Of a stretch of DNA of 19,812 nucleotides, positions 1 through 6,999 are shown in pieces. The notes beneath the pieces were generated by a model. That model saw only the letters and a program-made list of their open reading frames with translations. It did not search any database and had not been told where the DNA came from. The DNA is taken from NCBI GenBank assembly GCA_038224615.1, contig JBBRFH010000025.1, positions 1-19,812 of the forward strand, written 5' to 3'. Position numbers and translations under genes: made by a program. The first letter of the stretch is position 1; each line of letters opens with the position of its first letter. The DNA is from JBBRFH01 sp038224615 (lineage in GTDB: Bacteria > Planctomycetota > Phycisphaerae > Tepidisphaerales > Tepidisphaeraceae).

Positions 1-236
1 AGCCACTTGCGATTGACGCCGATCGCCAGCAGCATCCCGGTGAGCGTCAGCGTCGACGAGCCGGTTTCCAGCATGCGCTCGACGTCCCATTCGCGGTCGA
101 GTTCACTCAGCCGCTGATCGATCTGTTCAGGATGCTGCGTGAAGTAGGTGATCCGATAGAGCGTTTCGCGCCAGATGCGCCGGTCGACGGCGTCGTTGGT
201 ATGAACGCGAACACGGTTGGCAGTCGTCTCAATCAT
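1..236 (-). CDS. DUF2892-type small inner-membrane protein (partial, C-terminus beyond window)
   Basis: Reading the minus strand from the ATG at 236-234 gives an open frame to the window edge (78 complete codons). It begins MIETTANRVRVHTNDAVDRR and contains an R..TLYRITYFTQHPEQID stretch, then LSELDREWDVERMLE, then a hydrophobic start, TLTLTGMLLAIGVNRKW. This arrangement, a charged N-terminal region with 'EEIDRRLxELDxEWDIER' followed by a glycine/leucine-rich membrane segment, is typical of DUF2892 (YgaP-like membrane part) proteins of about 120-150 residues. An AGGGAG ribosome binding site lies six bases before the ATG and supports the start. The rest, with the second membrane segment, lies outside the window. 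No enzymatic function is known for the family, so none is assigned. Confidence 0.7.
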   Translation of the reverse strand, partial: MIETTANRVRVHTNDAVDRRIWRETLYRITYFTQHPEQIDQRLSELDREWDVERMLETGSSTLTLTGMLLAIGVNRKW

Positions 237-364
237 GATTGCTCCCTGTCGGAAACTTTGGCGTCAATGCAATCCTAGGTCACCAGCGCCTTCGTCGCCC
301 CGCCGTTTTCTTTAATTCGCGGTGCGTGAGGATCGTTATGGCGAGTGTCGAGTGAATATCAGTC

Positions 365-425
365 CGTAGGGCACGCTATTGCGTGCAGAACAGGCAAACG
401 CCGGCACGCAATAGCGTGCCCTACG
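365..425. repeat. REP/REPIN-like double palindrome
   Basis: Positions 365-386 and 404-425 are perfect 22-base inverted repeats of one another, separated by a 17-base spacer. Each arm contains its own smaller palindrome, GCACGC-TATT-GCGTGC, preceded by GTAGG. A short palindrome preceded by a conserved GTAG-type head, arranged as an inverted pair, is the architecture of REP elements and REPINs, which are mobilised by RAYT (TnpA-REP) transposases. No RAYT gene is visible here, and only one copy was found in the window, so the dispersed-repeat nature is inferred from architecture. Confidence 0.6.
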
Positions 426-739
426 AGTTGCTCGCCCTCCGCTTGGAGGGACGCGCTGAGGCATTTTTTCACGATCCACGATTTCCGCCGACTTTTGCGA
501 ATTGCGGCGGTAGAACATGGGTGAAAGATCGTTGCACCGAGTGCCCCCGCAGCCGATCCTGTGCGGACACGACGGATAGTTTGCGCCCCGATCGAAGTCG
601 GGACGAGGTCAACCAAGTGGCCAGACGAATGTCGCAGATGTTACAGGTGATGCATCAGATGATACATCCCCTGTGCATCGGGTTGGGCGGGCTCTTGGGG
701 CTGAAAAACGCCCGCCGCGATGTCGAAAACGCGGTTCCG

Positions 740-761
740 TTCATCCGGATGTTCGGATGAA
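740..761. promoter_or_regulatory. Inverted repeat, candidate operator upstream of the dehydrogenase
   Basis: TTCATCCG (740-747) and CGGATGAA (754-761) form a perfect 8-base inverted repeat with a 6-base centre. It lies 97 bases before the dehydrogenase ATG at 859. Size and position would suit a dimeric repressor or activator site, but it could equally be an incidental hairpin. No regulator gene is adjacent. Confidence 0.3.
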
Positions 762-858
762 ATGTAGCAGAATGTGACAGGCGCACGCGAGTGAAACATT
801 GCGATAAACACGGCGGAATCGGCGGTTTGGGTGAGCTGACGAAACAGGAGACAGATCC

Positions 859-1875
859 ATGCGAGCAGTGATTTTTCCATCGGCGGGTCGAATCGCGGTA
901 CAGGACGTTCCCGAGCCGAAGTGCGGCGATGACGAGGTGATCGTCCGCGTCGCGCGGGCCGGGCTGTGCGGGACGGATGTACATATCTTCCACAACGAGT
1001 ACCTGTCGAAGTTTCCGCTGGTGCCCGGGCACGAGTTCTGCGGGACGGTGGTGGAAGTCGGGCGCAACGTCGATTTCATCAAGACCGGGCGGCGCGTCGC
1101 GGTCGATCCGAACATCGACTGCGGACACTGCGAATTCTGTCGGCGGCAACAGAACAACCAGTGCCTCAACTGGCAAGGCGTGGGCATCACTCGGGCGGGC
1201 GCGTTCGCGGAGTACGTCGCAGCGCCGGCGCGGCTTGCCTACTGCGTCCCCGACGCCATCAACGACGCGGCGGCGGCGTTCATCGAGCCGTTGTCGTGCG
1301 TGATCCATGCGATGAGCCGATTGCCGATGGACGCCGGCGATGACGTGCTGCTGTTCGGCGCGGGGCCGATCGGGCTGCTGCTCATGCAGGTGCTCAAGTC
1401 GAGGGGCGCGGCGCGGGTAGTCGTCGTCGACAAGCAGGCGCATCGGTTGGCACTGGCAACACAACTCGGCGCGACGCACACGGTCGCCGCATCAGCGAAA
1501 TCGTCCGAGGAGCTGCGGGCGCTGTCGCCGAATGGGTTTGCGATTGTTGCCGATGCCACGGGCGTGCCCGCCGTCATCGAACGCGCGTTCGACCACCTGC
1601 GTCCGTACGGACGGTTTCTGCAGTTCGGCGTGGCGCCCAAGGACGCGAAGGTCTCGATCGAGCCGTTCCGCATCTTCAAGAACGACTGGACGATCATTGG
1701 CAGCTTCGCGCTGTGCTACACGTTCGAGCCCGCCATCGCGTTGCTGGCGTCGGGCACGATCGACGTGGCGTCACTCGTGAGCCACACCTTGCCGCTCGAT
1801 CGGTTTGAAGAGGGCTTCAACGCGTTCGCAGAAGGGAGGTCGCTCAAAGTGCAGTTCGAGCCGAGCGTCCGCTAA
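859..1875 (+). CDS. Zinc-dependent medium-chain alcohol/polyol dehydrogenase
   Basis: This 338-residue protein belongs to the medium-chain dehydrogenase/reductase superfamily, in the sorbitol / threonine / butanediol dehydrogenase branch. Catalytic zinc ligands are visible as Cys37 (GLCGTDVH), His58-Glu59 (PGHEF) and probably Glu143 (FIEPLSC). The structural zinc site is complete: Cys88, Cys91, Cys94 and Cys102. The NAD(P)-binding Rossmann fold starts at GAGPIG (167-172), with an acidic residue in VVVVDK near 192, which favours NAD over NADP. It is predicted to be a cytoplasmic enzyme oxidising a secondary alcohol or sugar alcohol; the substrate cannot be read from sequence. AGGAG sits eight bases before the ATG. 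It is monocistronic and convergent with rluB, with one base between their stop codons. Confidence 0.85.
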   Translation: MRAVIFPSAGRIAVQDVPEPKCGDDEVIVRVARAGLCGTDVHIFHNEYLSKFPLVPGHEFCGTVVEVGRNVDFIKTGRRVAVDPNIDCGHCEFCRRQQNNQCLNWQGVGITRAGAFAEYVAAPARLAYCVPDAINDAAAAFIEPLSCVIHAMSRLPMDAGDDVLLFGAGPIGLLLMQVLKSRGAARVVVVDKQAHRLALATQLGATHTVAASAKSSEELRALSPNGFAIVADATGVPAVIERAFDHLRPYGRFLQFGVAPKDAKVSIEPFRIFKNDWTIIGSFALCYTFEPAIALLASGTIDVASLVSHTLPLDRFEEGFNAFAEGRSLKVQFEPSVR

Positions 1876-1876
1876 A

Positions 1877-2758
1877 TCAGTATTTCGGGCGACGGTGCGG
1901 GGGCTTCCTGGAGCGCGGGATTTCGGGACGGTGTGGCTTGGGCTTGGCGGGACCGGCAGCTTTGGGCGCTTCGGTCTTCTTGGTTTCGGCGCGTTCGAGC
2001 TTCTCGCGGATGGCCTTGCGGAGTTCGTTCACTTCGCGCGGGGCGAGGAAGCGGAACTCGCCGGGCTTGAGGCGACCAAGCTCCAGCGGACCGATCTTGA
2101 TGCGGGTCAGCTCGCGGACCTTGTGCCCGACCTTCGCGAGCATGCGGCGGACCTGGCGATTTCGGCCTTCTTTGATCGTGATCTGGAGGACCGAATTCTT
2201 CCCGCTCCGCTTCACCATCTTGATGTAGGTTCGCCCGGTCTTGAAGCCGCCTTTGACCGGGTCGGCAAGCCAGATGCCTTCGCACATCCGATCGACCGTC
2301 TCGGGCTTGACGAAGCCGTCGACGACGACCGTGTAGGTCTTGATGACGCCGAACTTCGGGTGCGTGAGCTGCTGGGTGAGATCGCCGTCATTGGTCAGCA
2401 GCAGGAGCCCGCGGCTCTCCGCATCGAGCCGGCCGACCGGGTAGACGCGCTGGTCGATCTCAGGCGGCAGCAGGTCGATCGCCCGCTTCTGCTCGCCTTG
2501 GGCGACGTTGGTGCAGTACACGCCGCGCGGCTTGTTCATCAGGATGTAGACCTTCTGCTTCGACGCGGCGGTCCGCTCGGGCAGGTGGAGGCGCTGGCCG
2601 TCGATGTCGATCGTGTCGACATCAGGATCGACCAGCACGGGCAGGCGCGTGACGACTTCACCGTTCACGGCAACGCGTCCCTGCACGACCATCTCTTCAA
2701 CGTGACGCCTGGATTCGATACCGGCTTCGGCGAGGATCTTCTGAATGCGGTCTTTCAT
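1877..2758 (-). CDS. rluB: 23S rRNA pseudouridine synthase, RluB/RsuA family
   Basis: This 293-residue protein isomerises a uridine to pseudouridine in rRNA; RluB acts on U2605 in helix 90-92 of E. coli 23S rRNA. An S4 RNA-binding domain spans about residues 1-60 (ILAEAGIESRR, VAVNGEVV). The catalytic domain has KPRGV (76-80) and the family signature VGRLDAESRGLLLLTNDG, with the catalytic Asp at 112. The last 45 residues form a Lys/Pro/Arg-rich tail likely to contact RNA. RluB rather than RluE/RluF or RsuA is a best guess from the S4 domain and tail. It is the last gene of a probable minus-strand group manA - zinc ribbon - rluB, starting 28 bases after the zinc-ribbon stop. No clear ribosome binding site precedes its ATG. 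Confidence 0.85.
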   Translation of the reverse strand: MKDRIQKILAEAGIESRRHVEEMVVQGRVAVNGEVVTRLPVLVDPDVDTIDIDGQRLHLPERTAASKQKVYILMNKPRGVYCTNVAQGEQKRAIDLLPPEIDQRVYPVGRLDAESRGLLLLTNDGDLTQQLTHPKFGVIKTYTVVVDGFVKPETVDRMCEGIWLADPVKGGFKTGRTYIKMVKRSGKNSVLQITIKEGRNRQVRRMLAKVGHKVRELTRIKIGPLELGRLKPGEFRFLAPREVNELRKAIREKLERAETKKTEAPKAAGPAKPKPHRPEIPRSRKPPHRRPKY

Positions 2759-2786
2759 CGGGGGGACTGTTGTACCACGTCAGCGG

Positions 2787-3023
2787 TCAGTGTCGATTCA
2801 GGCGAACATCGTCCTCGTCATCGTCGTACTCATCGGCATCGGGGTCGGCATCGTCGTCGGGCTCGTGTTCTTCGAGCGTTTCGCCACATTCGGGGCACAT
2901 GTACGACGCATCGTCAATCGGTGCGCCGCACTGCCAACAGCGCTTTCCCCGGCGCTCGTTCTTGCGACGCAAAAACAGAAGCGCGATGACAACGACGAAG
3001 AGGATGGCAACGTACAGAAACAC
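2787..3023 (-). CDS. Small membrane-anchored zinc-ribbon protein
   Basis: This 78-residue protein has three parts. A single hydrophobic segment (about residues 2-18) is followed by a basic stop-transfer patch (RRKNERRGKR). A compact zinc ribbon has the pairs Cys29-x2-Cys32 and Cys43-x2-Cys46. An Asp/Glu-rich tail fills residues 52-73. The basic patch suggests the ribbon faces the cytoplasm. It starts with GTG, with GGAAG about eight bases upstream. It lies between manA and rluB with short gaps (52 and 28 bases), so co-transcription is likely. Domain order and four well-placed cysteines make it a believable gene despite its size. No function is known; it resembles the short 'zinc-ribbon domain-containing' proteins found in many genomes. 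Confidence 0.7.
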   Translation of the reverse strand: MFLYVAILFVVVIALLFLRRKNERRGKRCWQCGAPIDDASYMCPECGETLEEHEPDDDADPDADEYDDDEDDVRLNRH

Positions 3024-3075
3024 GATGGCTCTTCCGAGGGTTCAACGCGACGGCGCAAGCGACTCCGCGGTGTCG

Positions 3076-4101
3076 TTACGCGTCCGTCGGGAAGGTGACT
3101 TCCAGCCAGGTGGCATCGGTCGTCGCCTTTACGGTCGGGTTTTTCATTTGCGCGGGCAGGAGAATGGTCGTGCCGGCGGCGGCGCTGACGACCTCGGTCG
3201 GGTCGTCAACACGCAGTTCGACCGTGCCCGCAAGCACGATCCATACGACGGGCTGGCTGTACGGAATATGCTGCTCGACGCCCTCACTCACGCGGACCTT
3301 TTCGATCGTGAACTGCGGCGCCTGCGCCAGACGCGTGGCGTTCGGCAAAAGGCTGGAGTCATGATTCGATGGCGGTTGAGCGGACGGGTGGTCGGAGAAG
3401 TCGATGCACTCGAGCGCCTGCTGGACGTGCAAGTCGCGCGGCTTGCCGGTGCCGGGGTCGACGCGGTTGAAGTCGAAGACGCGGTAGGTCGTGTCGCTCG
3501 GCGTCTGCACCTCGGCGACGAGACAGCCAGCTCCCAGCGCGTGTACGGTGCCGCTGGGAAGGTAGTAACACTCGCCGTCCTTGACGGGGATGGCGTTGAT
3601 CTTCGCTTCGCAGCTTCCGTTCTGGATCGACTCCTCGAACTGTTCGCGGGTCGTGCCGGGGACGAGGCCCTTGAGAATGCGAGCGCCCGCGTCGTGCTGG
3701 ACGACATACCACGCCTCGTTCTTGAGGTGCGCGCCGGGATGCGTATCGGCATAGCTTTGCGGCGGGTGTACCTGGACGCTGAGGTCTTCCTTCGCGTCGA
3801 GGAACTTGATCAGGATCGGGAACTGTCCGTGCGCGCCGACGAGTTTGACGTCGCCGTACAGCGACTTGCCAAACTGCTGAACCAGCGCGTGCAGCGTCTT
3901 GCCCTTGTGCGGGCCGTTCGTGAGCACGGCGCTAACCCATTCGCCGCTGCTTTCGACGACGCCGGGCGGGAAGTCGAAAAGCTCCCAGCTCTCGCCGATG
4001 GGCTTGGCTGCGGGGATCTGCTTTTGCAGGATCGATTCCAGTTTTCGGCCGCCCCAGATCTTGTCGACGAAGCGGGGCTGAAAAATCATCGGGTAGAGCA
4101 T
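3076..4101 (-). CDS. manA: Type I mannose-6-phosphate isomerase
   Basis: It interconverts fructose-6-phosphate and mannose-6-phosphate in the cytoplasm, feeding GDP-mannose and surface polysaccharide synthesis or mannose use. With the start chosen here the protein has 341 residues, near the usual 315-340 of short bacterial type I enzymes. The cupin zinc site is visible: Gln110 and His112 in VQVHPPQ, Glu129 in KNEAWYV, and His187 in PSGTVHALGAG. IWGGRKL near the N-terminus is also typical. The frame is open for 35 more codons upstream (to 4206), but that part is basic, unlike the family, and overlaps the divergent phoH start. MLYPMIF at 4101 is therefore preferred; the next Met (four codons on) is a possible alternative. 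It is the first gene of a likely three-gene group. Confidence 0.88.
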   Translation of the reverse strand: MLYPMIFQPRFVDKIWGGRKLESILQKQIPAAKPIGESWELFDFPPGVVESSGEWVSAVLTNGPHKGKTLHALVQQFGKSLYGDVKLVGAHGQFPILIKFLDAKEDLSVQVHPPQSYADTHPGAHLKNEAWYVVQHDAGARILKGLVPGTTREQFEESIQNGSCEAKINAIPVKDGECYYLPSGTVHALGAGCLVAEVQTPSDTTYRVFDFNRVDPGTGKPRDLHVQQALECIDFSDHPSAQPPSNHDSSLLPNATRLAQAPQFTIEKVRVSEGVEQHIPYSQPVVWIVLAGTVELRVDDPTEVVSAAAGTTILLPAQMKNPTVKATTDATWLEVTFPTDA

Positions 4102-4110
4102 GGTTTTGGC

Positions 4111-4139
4111 GTTGTATCCGAAAGCACCCGCGTTGATAA
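4111..4139 (-). promoter_or_regulatory. Possible promoter for manA
   Basis: On the minus strand TTATCA (4139-4134) and TACAAC (4116-4111) are separated by 17 bases, each matching four of six consensus positions. The transcript would start a few bases before the manA ATG at 4101. The 93-base gap between manA and phoH must hold both divergent promoters; no convincing plus-strand pair was found. Confidence 0.25.
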
Positions 4140-4194
4140 TCCGCACCGACGTACTTTTTGCCGGCGTCGGAGCACGCCGGAGTTTTCGCTGACA

Positions 4195-5592
4195 ATGGAC
4201 AGTCAACGCATGCCCGACTCACTCGCCTCTGGTGTGAAGCGCACCAACAAGACATTTGTTCTGGACACGAACATCCTGCTGGACAATCCGAACGCGATGT
4301 TCATGTTCGCCGACAACGACGTGATCATTCCGTTTGACGTCTTGGAGGAACTCGACAAGTTCAAAACCAGCAGTGACGACCTCGGCCGCAGCGCGCGGAC
4401 GGCGATCCGGCATCTCGATCACCTGCGTGAGAAGGGCAACCTCCACGACGGCATCCGCGACGAGCGGTCCGGCGGCTCGGTGCGCGTCGTCATCGACGGC
4501 GACATCAAGCAATGCCCGATGATGAACGTCAACTCGCCCGACAACCGCATCCTCTGCACCGCGTTCACGCTGCAGGCGCAGGGCCAGCGCGTCGTCTTCA
4601 TCACCAAGGACATCAACGCCCGCATCAAGGCCGACGCGATGGGGATCAAGGCGCAGGATTTCGAGGCGACCAAGGTCGACTTCGAGCATCTCTACGCCGG
4701 CTGGCGCGAAGTGACGGTGAAGCCCGAGCAGATCGACCAGCTCTATAGCAACAAGGCGCTGATCATCGACGTCGAAAAACCGTTCCTGGCGAACGAGTTC
4801 GCACTATTGCGCGACGCGACGAATCCGGACCACACCGCCATCGCGCGATTCCGGCTCGATCAGGGCGTGCTCGTCCCACTGCGCCCGCGCCGCGGACCGG
4901 TGTTCGGCATCACGCACCGCAATCTGCAGCAGCAGATGGCGCTCGATCTGCTTCTGGACGACTCCGTGCGCCTCGTCTCGCTGATCGGATCGGCCGGCAC
5001 CGGCAAGACGCTGCTGGCGTTGGCGGCGGGGATGAACAAGGTGCTTAACGAGCAGACGTATGTGAAGCTGCTTGTCGCCCGCCCCATCATGCCGCTGGGC
5101 CGAGACATCGGTTACCTGCCTGGCGACAAGGACGACAAGCTCAAGGCGTGGATGCAGCCGATCTTCGACAACATGTCGTACCTGCTCTCCAACCGCACCA
5201 GCGGCGACGAGAAGCCCAGCGACGTCAAGAACCACGCCGCGTTGCACTCGGTTGAGCAGCGCATGCAGCAGTTGGTGGACTCCGGCCAAGTCGTCCTCGA
5301 ACCGCTGACTTACATCCGCGGACGCTCGATCGCGCACCAGTTCATGCTCGTCGACGAGAGCCAGAACCTTACCCAGCACGAGGTGAAGACCATCGCCTCG
5401 CGCGTCGGCGAAGGCACCAAGCTCATCATGACCGGCGACGCGACGCAGATCGACAACCCCTACCTGGACAGCTCCAGCAACGGCCTCAGCTATCTGGTCG
5501 AGCGGCTCAAAGGCAAGGGAATCATCGGCCACATCACGCTCGCCAAGAGCGAGCGCAGCGAACTCGCCAGTCTGGTGACGGCGGAGCTGTAA
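4195..5592 (+). CDS. PIN domain-PhoH ATPase fusion (PhoH2 family)
   Basis: This 465-residue protein joins an N-terminal PIN ribonuclease domain (about residues 18-160) to a C-terminal PhoH ATPase domain (about 235-460). PIN signatures are FVLDTNILLDN with Asp24, the acidic VLEELDKF patch (49-56), SPDNRIL with Asp117, and FITKD with Asp139. The ATPase has Walker A GSAGTGKT (265-272), Walker B FMLVDE (383-388) and the sensor-like MTGDATQID. Proteins of this architecture (PhoH2, YlaK in Bacillus) are described as ATP-dependent RNA helicases/ribonucleases. The frame stays open far upstream to 2770, but that part is antisense to manA and the zinc ribbon and looks non-coding. The ATG at 4195, or the one at 4210, is the real start. 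It is divergent from manA. Confidence 0.88.
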   Translation: MDSQRMPDSLASGVKRTNKTFVLDTNILLDNPNAMFMFADNDVIIPFDVLEELDKFKTSSDDLGRSARTAIRHLDHLREKGNLHDGIRDERSGGSVRVVIDGDIKQCPMMNVNSPDNRILCTAFTLQAQGQRVVFITKDINARIKADAMGIKAQDFEATKVDFEHLYAGWREVTVKPEQIDQLYSNKALIIDVEKPFLANEFALLRDATNPDHTAIARFRLDQGVLVPLRPRRGPVFGITHRNLQQQMALDLLLDDSVRLVSLIGSAGTGKTLLALAAGMNKVLNEQTYVKLLVARPIMPLGRDIGYLPGDKDDKLKAWMQPIFDNMSYLLSNRTSGDEKPSDVKNHAALHSVEQRMQQLVDSGQVVLEPLTYIRGRSIAHQFMLVDESQNLTQHEVKTIASRVGEGTKLIMTGDATQIDNPYLDSSSNGLSYLVERLKGKGIIGHITLAKSERSELASLVTAEL

Positions 5593-5746
5593 CCGATTTT
5601 GCAATCACGACTAAGGGTTCTTTGAAGCCCGATCCCGCTGGGGGATGAGCACGACCCGAATTGCTTGCAGGCTCAGGAAAACAACGGGATCAGTTCGACC
5701 AAAATTTTCGGCCTCCTTTGAATCCCTATTATTTTGATAGAACTAA
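5593..5746. other. Intergenic region before the sulfate transporter operon
   Basis: No gene was found. ATCCC (5632-5636) can pair with GGGAT (5642-5646) as a small hairpin. Alternatively GATCCCG (5631-5637) can pair with CGGGATC (5685-5691). This switchable pairing is noted but does not match a known riboswitch. The segment just before 5747 is AT-rich, unlike its surroundings, as expected near a promoter. Confidence 0.4.
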
Positions 5747-5774
5747 TTGACTTACCAAATCGACCGTGTATTCT
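5747..5774 (+). promoter_or_regulatory. Candidate promoter of the sbp-cysTWA operon
   Basis: TTGACT (5747-5752) and TATTCT (5769-5774) are separated by 16 bases. They lie at the end of an AT-rich tract in otherwise GC-rich DNA. A start of transcription near 5781 would leave a leader of about 40 bases before the sbp ATG at 5823. It would also exclude the upstream in-frame ATG at 5766, which overlaps this promoter. Confidence 0.55.
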
Positions 5775-5822
5775 CCCTCGTCTTGCCTCGGTGGTCCGAG
5801 GGTCTTGCACCGGAGTTGCCTG

Positions 5823-6905
5823 ATGAACGCCGCCCTTGGAACGATCGCCGTCTCGCTCACCGCTGTCCTGTCATTCGCTTCGCCGGCGCGGGCGGCGAGT
5901 CAGGCGTTGCTGAACGTCTCGTATGATTCGACGCGTGAGTTGTATGAAGAAATCGACCAGGCGTTCGTCGCCGACTACGCCACCAGGCACGCCGGGCAGA
6001 AGCCGGACGTCCAGCAATCGCACGCCGGCTCGGGGAAGCAGGCCCGGGCGGTCGTCGACGGGCTTCGGGCTGACGTCGTCACGCTCGCTCTCGGTGCCGA
6101 CATCGACGCCATCGTTAAGGGCGGGCTTATCAACGAAGGCTGGCAGAGCGAACTATCGAACAACTCCAGCCCCTACACCTCGACGATCGTCTTCCTCGTC
6201 CGCAAGGGCAATCCCAAGGCCGTCAAGGACTGGGGCGATTTGATCAAGCCTGACATCAAGGTCATCACGCCCAACCCCAAAACCAGCGGCGGCGCCCGTT
6301 GGAATTTCCTCGCCGCCTGGGGCTACGCCGCACAGGTGAAAGGCCACGACTTCAGCAACGCCGACTCCGCCGTTGCCGCCGAGAAGGCCGGCAAGGAAGC
6401 CAAGGAATTCCCGGCGTTCGATGACGCCAAAGGCAAGGCCTTTGTCGAAGCGCTCTTCAAAAACGTGCCCGTCCTCGACTCCGGCGCCCGCGGATCGACC
6501 GTCACCTTTGCCCAGAAAGGTCTCGGCGATGTGCTGATCTCCTGGGAGAACGAAGCCTGGCTCGCCCAGGAAGAGTACAAGGACCAGTTCGAGATCGTGT
6601 ACCCCAGCGTCTCGATCCTCGCCGAGCCCCCGGTGGCGATCGTCGACAAGAACGTCGACGAGCGCGGCACCCGCGCCTTGGCAGAGGACTACCTCAAGTT
6701 CCTCTACTCCGAGCCGGGCCAGGAGATCATCGCCGCCAATCACTACCGCCCGCGCGACACCGCCGTGCTGAGCAGGTACGCCGACAAGCTGCCGGCAATC
6801 CCGCTGTTCACCATCGACGAATCGTTCGGCGGATGGACCAACGCCCAGAAGCACTTCTTCAACGACGGCGGCGTGTTCGACCAGATCTACAAGGTCAACA
6901 AGTAA
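5823..6905 (+). CDS. sbp: Sulfate ABC transporter, periplasmic sulfate-binding protein
   Basis: This 360-residue protein captures sulfate (or thiosulfate) outside the inner membrane and delivers it to the CysT/CysW channel. A signal peptide is clear: hydrophobic residues 3-20, then SPARA-AS with likely cleavage near residue 24. The mature N-terminus LLNVSYDSTRELYEEI is diagnostic of the Sbp/CysP family. Further family patches are NPKTSGGARWNFLAAWGY, the ENEAWLAQEE segment and the C-terminal YLKFLYSEPGQEIIA. The ATG at 5823 is chosen over the in-frame ATG at 5766 because it directly precedes the signal peptide, has GGAG seven bases upstream, and lies downstream of the candidate promoter. It is the first gene of sbp-cysT-cysW-cysA. 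Confidence 0.93.
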   Translation: MNAALGTIAVSLTAVLSFASPARAASQALLNVSYDSTRELYEEIDQAFVADYATRHAGQKPDVQQSHAGSGKQARAVVDGLRADVVTLALGADIDAIVKGGLINEGWQSELSNNSSPYTSTIVFLVRKGNPKAVKDWGDLIKPDIKVITPNPKTSGGARWNFLAAWGYAAQVKGHDFSNADSAVAAEKAGKEAKEFPAFDDAKGKAFVEALFKNVPVLDSGARGSTVTFAQKGLGDVLISWENEAWLAQEEYKDQFEIVYPSVSILAEPPVAIVDKNVDERGTRALAEDYLKFLYSEPGQEIIAANHYRPRDTAVLSRYADKLPAIPLFTIDESFGGWTNAQKHFFNDGGVFDQIYKVNK

Positions 6906-6925
6906 GCCTCTACCTGCTAAACTGC

Positions 6926-6961
6926 GGAACTTGATCCAACGCGAGTGGCGTCGCCAGTTCC
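6926..6961 (+). other. Stem-loop between sbp and cysT
   Basis: GGAACT (6926-6931) pairs with AGTTCC (6956-6961), with a further small TGG/CCA pairing inside. It lies 20 bases after the sbp stop and 38 before cysT. There is no T-run. A hairpin here could stabilise the upstream mRNA so that the binding protein is made in excess over the membrane parts, as seen in other ABC operons. That role is inference. Confidence 0.35.
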
Positions 6962-6999
6962 CTTAGCCATGCCGCTTCGTCCACAGGAGTGCTCGATTT

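Larger units (their letters stand above)
237..858. other. Gene-free intergenic stretch (620 bases)
   Basis: No convincing coding region was found on either strand. The open frames here have arginine/cysteine/serine-rich, family-less translations, and two of them read through the REP-like hairpin at 365-425. Two structures stand out: the double hairpin at 365-425 and the 8-base inverted repeat at 740-761 upstream of the dehydrogenase. A weaker 7-base inverted repeat pairs 686-692 with 710-716. The stretch separates two divergently transcribed genes, so it should hold both of their promoters, but no clear -35/-10 pair could be chosen. Confidence 0.6.

Noticed and set aside
383..760. Plus-strand 125-codon frame in the first gap
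   Set aside because: It starts inside the REP-like element and passes through two other hairpins, with no family resemblance.
655..1479. Minus-strand 274-codon frame opposite the dehydrogenase
   Set aside because: It is a shadow of a well-supported plus-strand gene in GC-rich DNA; His/Arg/Pro-rich with no recognisable domain.
1805..2989. Plus-strand 394-codon frame opposite rluB
   Set aside because: It mirrors rluB and the zinc-ribbon gene in the complementary frame; the composition is typical of antisense shadows.
2770..4194. Long N-terminal extension of the PhoH reading frame (open from 2770)
   Set aside because: It is antisense to manA and the zinc-ribbon gene, its translation is arginine/aspartate-rich without family resemblance, and the PIN domain starts right after the ATG at 4195.
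5593..5765. SAM or other sulfur-related riboswitch before the sulfate operon
   Set aside because: A GAAGCCC-like string and alternative pairings are present, but the conserved core of SAM-I/II or similar classes is not, and the candidate promoter lies downstream of the structure.
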